A DNA stretch of 5,710 nt. Source: Candidatus Sumerlaeota bacterium. GTDB taxonomy: Bacteria > Sumerlaeota > T1SED10-198M. This document shows, one piece after another, positions 5,255-5,710 of the stretch; position 1 is the first letter of the stretch, and every line of letters begins with the position of its first letter. Below the pieces are notes generated by a model. It worked only from the letters and a program-made list of their open reading frames with translations, searched no databases and was not told where the DNA came from. The position numbers were made by a program, and so were the translations under genes. The stretch covers positions 1 to 5,710 of the forward strand of contig PWGE01000255.1 in the NCBI GenBank assembly GCA_003554345.1, in the 5' to 3' direction.

Positions 5255-5710
5255 TTATAATGTTAAAATGGTATCATATGTATTCACTGGAGTGCATTCC
5301 AGGGAAGAATCGATGCGCTTGATGAGTCCTGTTAAAATGTTCCCCGGTCCACATTCCAGCAGGGTCTTCACATTATTGTCGGCCAGATATTCTATAGAAT
5401 CCTGCCACAAAACTGATCCGGTCACTTGTTTAATGAGGTTCTCCTTTATGTCGCAGGCACTTGTTACCGGGCTGGCACAGACATTGCTGATGATAGGAAC
5501 CTGAGCCTCTTTTACTTCTACATTCTCCAGGTAGCCGGCTAATTTTTCCTGTGCGGGCTTCATATAACGGCTATGCCAGGGGCCACTTACTTTTAAAGGT
5601 ATCACCTTTTTTATTCCATGTTCACGAAGAAATTTACGGAACGATAACAGGGTCTTTTTTTCTCCAGAAACAATTATTTGTCCGGGAGCATTGAAATTGG
5701 CTATGTCTAA
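5255..5710 (-). CDS. fabD: Malonyl-CoA:ACP transacylase, C-terminal 151 residues (runs off right edge)
   Basis: FabD moves the malonyl group from CoA to acyl carrier protein, supplying the extender unit for fatty acid synthesis in the cytoplasm. The visible part begins DIANFNAPGQIIVSGEKK, the family NxNxPGQ-VxSG block. It continues with PLKVSGPWHSRYM, whose His (codon 5573-5575) is the catalytic histidine. LIKQVTGSVLWQDSIEYL and LECGPGNILTGLIKRID complete the usual C-terminal half, and the frame ends at TAA 5255-5257. The catalytic serine motif and the start codon lie outside the window, to the right. The reading frame is open to the last base. Other fatty-acid genes may lie beyond the right edge but cannot be seen. 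Downstream on the same strand, with almost no gap, is the cobalamin riboswitch. Confidence 0.93.
   Translation of the reverse strand, partial: LDIANFNAPGQIIVSGEKKTLLSFRKFLREHGIKKVIPLKVSGPWHSRYMKPAQEKLAGYLENVEVKEAQVPIISNVCASPVTSACDIKENLIKQVTGSVLWQDSIEYLADNNVKTLLECGPGNILTGLIKRIDSSLECTPVNTYDTILTL

Noticed and set aside
5078-5260. Plus-strand 60-codon frame with an apparently good AAGGAG ribosome binding site
   Set aside because: It is the antisense of the cobalamin riboswitch and ends inside the fabD stop region. Its apparent ribosome site is the CTCCTT arm that pairs with the minus-strand Shine-Dalgarno, and the ATG is half of the palindrome ACATGT.
5184-5504. Plus-strand 106-codon frame
   Set aside because: It overlaps fabD and the riboswitch on the opposite strand, resembles no family and has no promoter.
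1-5710. CRISPR arrays, insertion sequences, tRNA or rRNA genes, phage or toxin-antitoxin systems
   Set aside because: Nothing was seen: no regularly spaced repeats, no transposase-like frame, no terminal inverted repeats, and no tRNA- or rRNA-like sequences in the spacers.

Overview
The window is mildly AT-rich bacterial chromosomal DNA. It carries mostly housekeeping genes, and the only unusual regulatory element is a cobalamin riboswitch with no obvious target gene. The organism is probably Gram-negative: it has a dTDP-sugar gene and a prepilin whose body resembles the pseudopilins common in PVC-type bacteria (Planctomycetes, Lentisphaerae, Verrucomicrobia, Omnitrophota). The 350-residue class I aldolase resembles, from memory, those of chlamydiae and related lineages. 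I place it only as a PVC-like or other deep-branching bacterium; the species cannot be read from the window.

Left part (1-1680). The start of an unrecognised, highly charged protein runs off the left edge on the minus strand, behind a near-consensus sigma70-type promoter. Upstream of it on the same strand is rfbB (dTDP-glucose 4,6-dehydratase), with its own promoter(s). A 235-base divergent spacer separates rfbB from rplS.

Middle (1681-4089, plus strand). rplS (ribosomal protein L19) and rnhB (RNase HII) form a two-gene unit driven by an extended -10 promoter directly ahead of rplS. The usual rplS partners rpsP, rimM and trmD are not adjacent. fbaB (class I fructose-bisphosphate aldolase) follows with its own promoter, a strong ribosome binding site and a very good intrinsic terminator. 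That terminator lies inside the 3' end of the opposing gene.

Right part (4090-5710, minus strand). The C-terminal 151 residues of FabD (malonyl-CoA:ACP transacylase) enter from the right edge. Within a few bases of the fabD stop codon begins a cobalamin (B12) riboswitch aptamer, recognisable by its conserved blocks. It is followed by a strong ribosome binding site lying between competing hairpins, and an ATG that opens only a 10-codon frame. About 370 bases without a convincing gene then lead to a type IV prepilin-like gene. That gene's stop codon directly abuts the fbaB stop.

The most interesting part is therefore the fabD - B12 riboswitch - micro-ORF - pilin arrangement. It is either a riboswitch whose target has decayed, a B12-controlled short leader peptide, or a long B12-responsive leader of an unexpected target. 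The other genes form independent short transcription units serving cell-envelope sugar synthesis, translation, DNA maintenance and central carbon metabolism.
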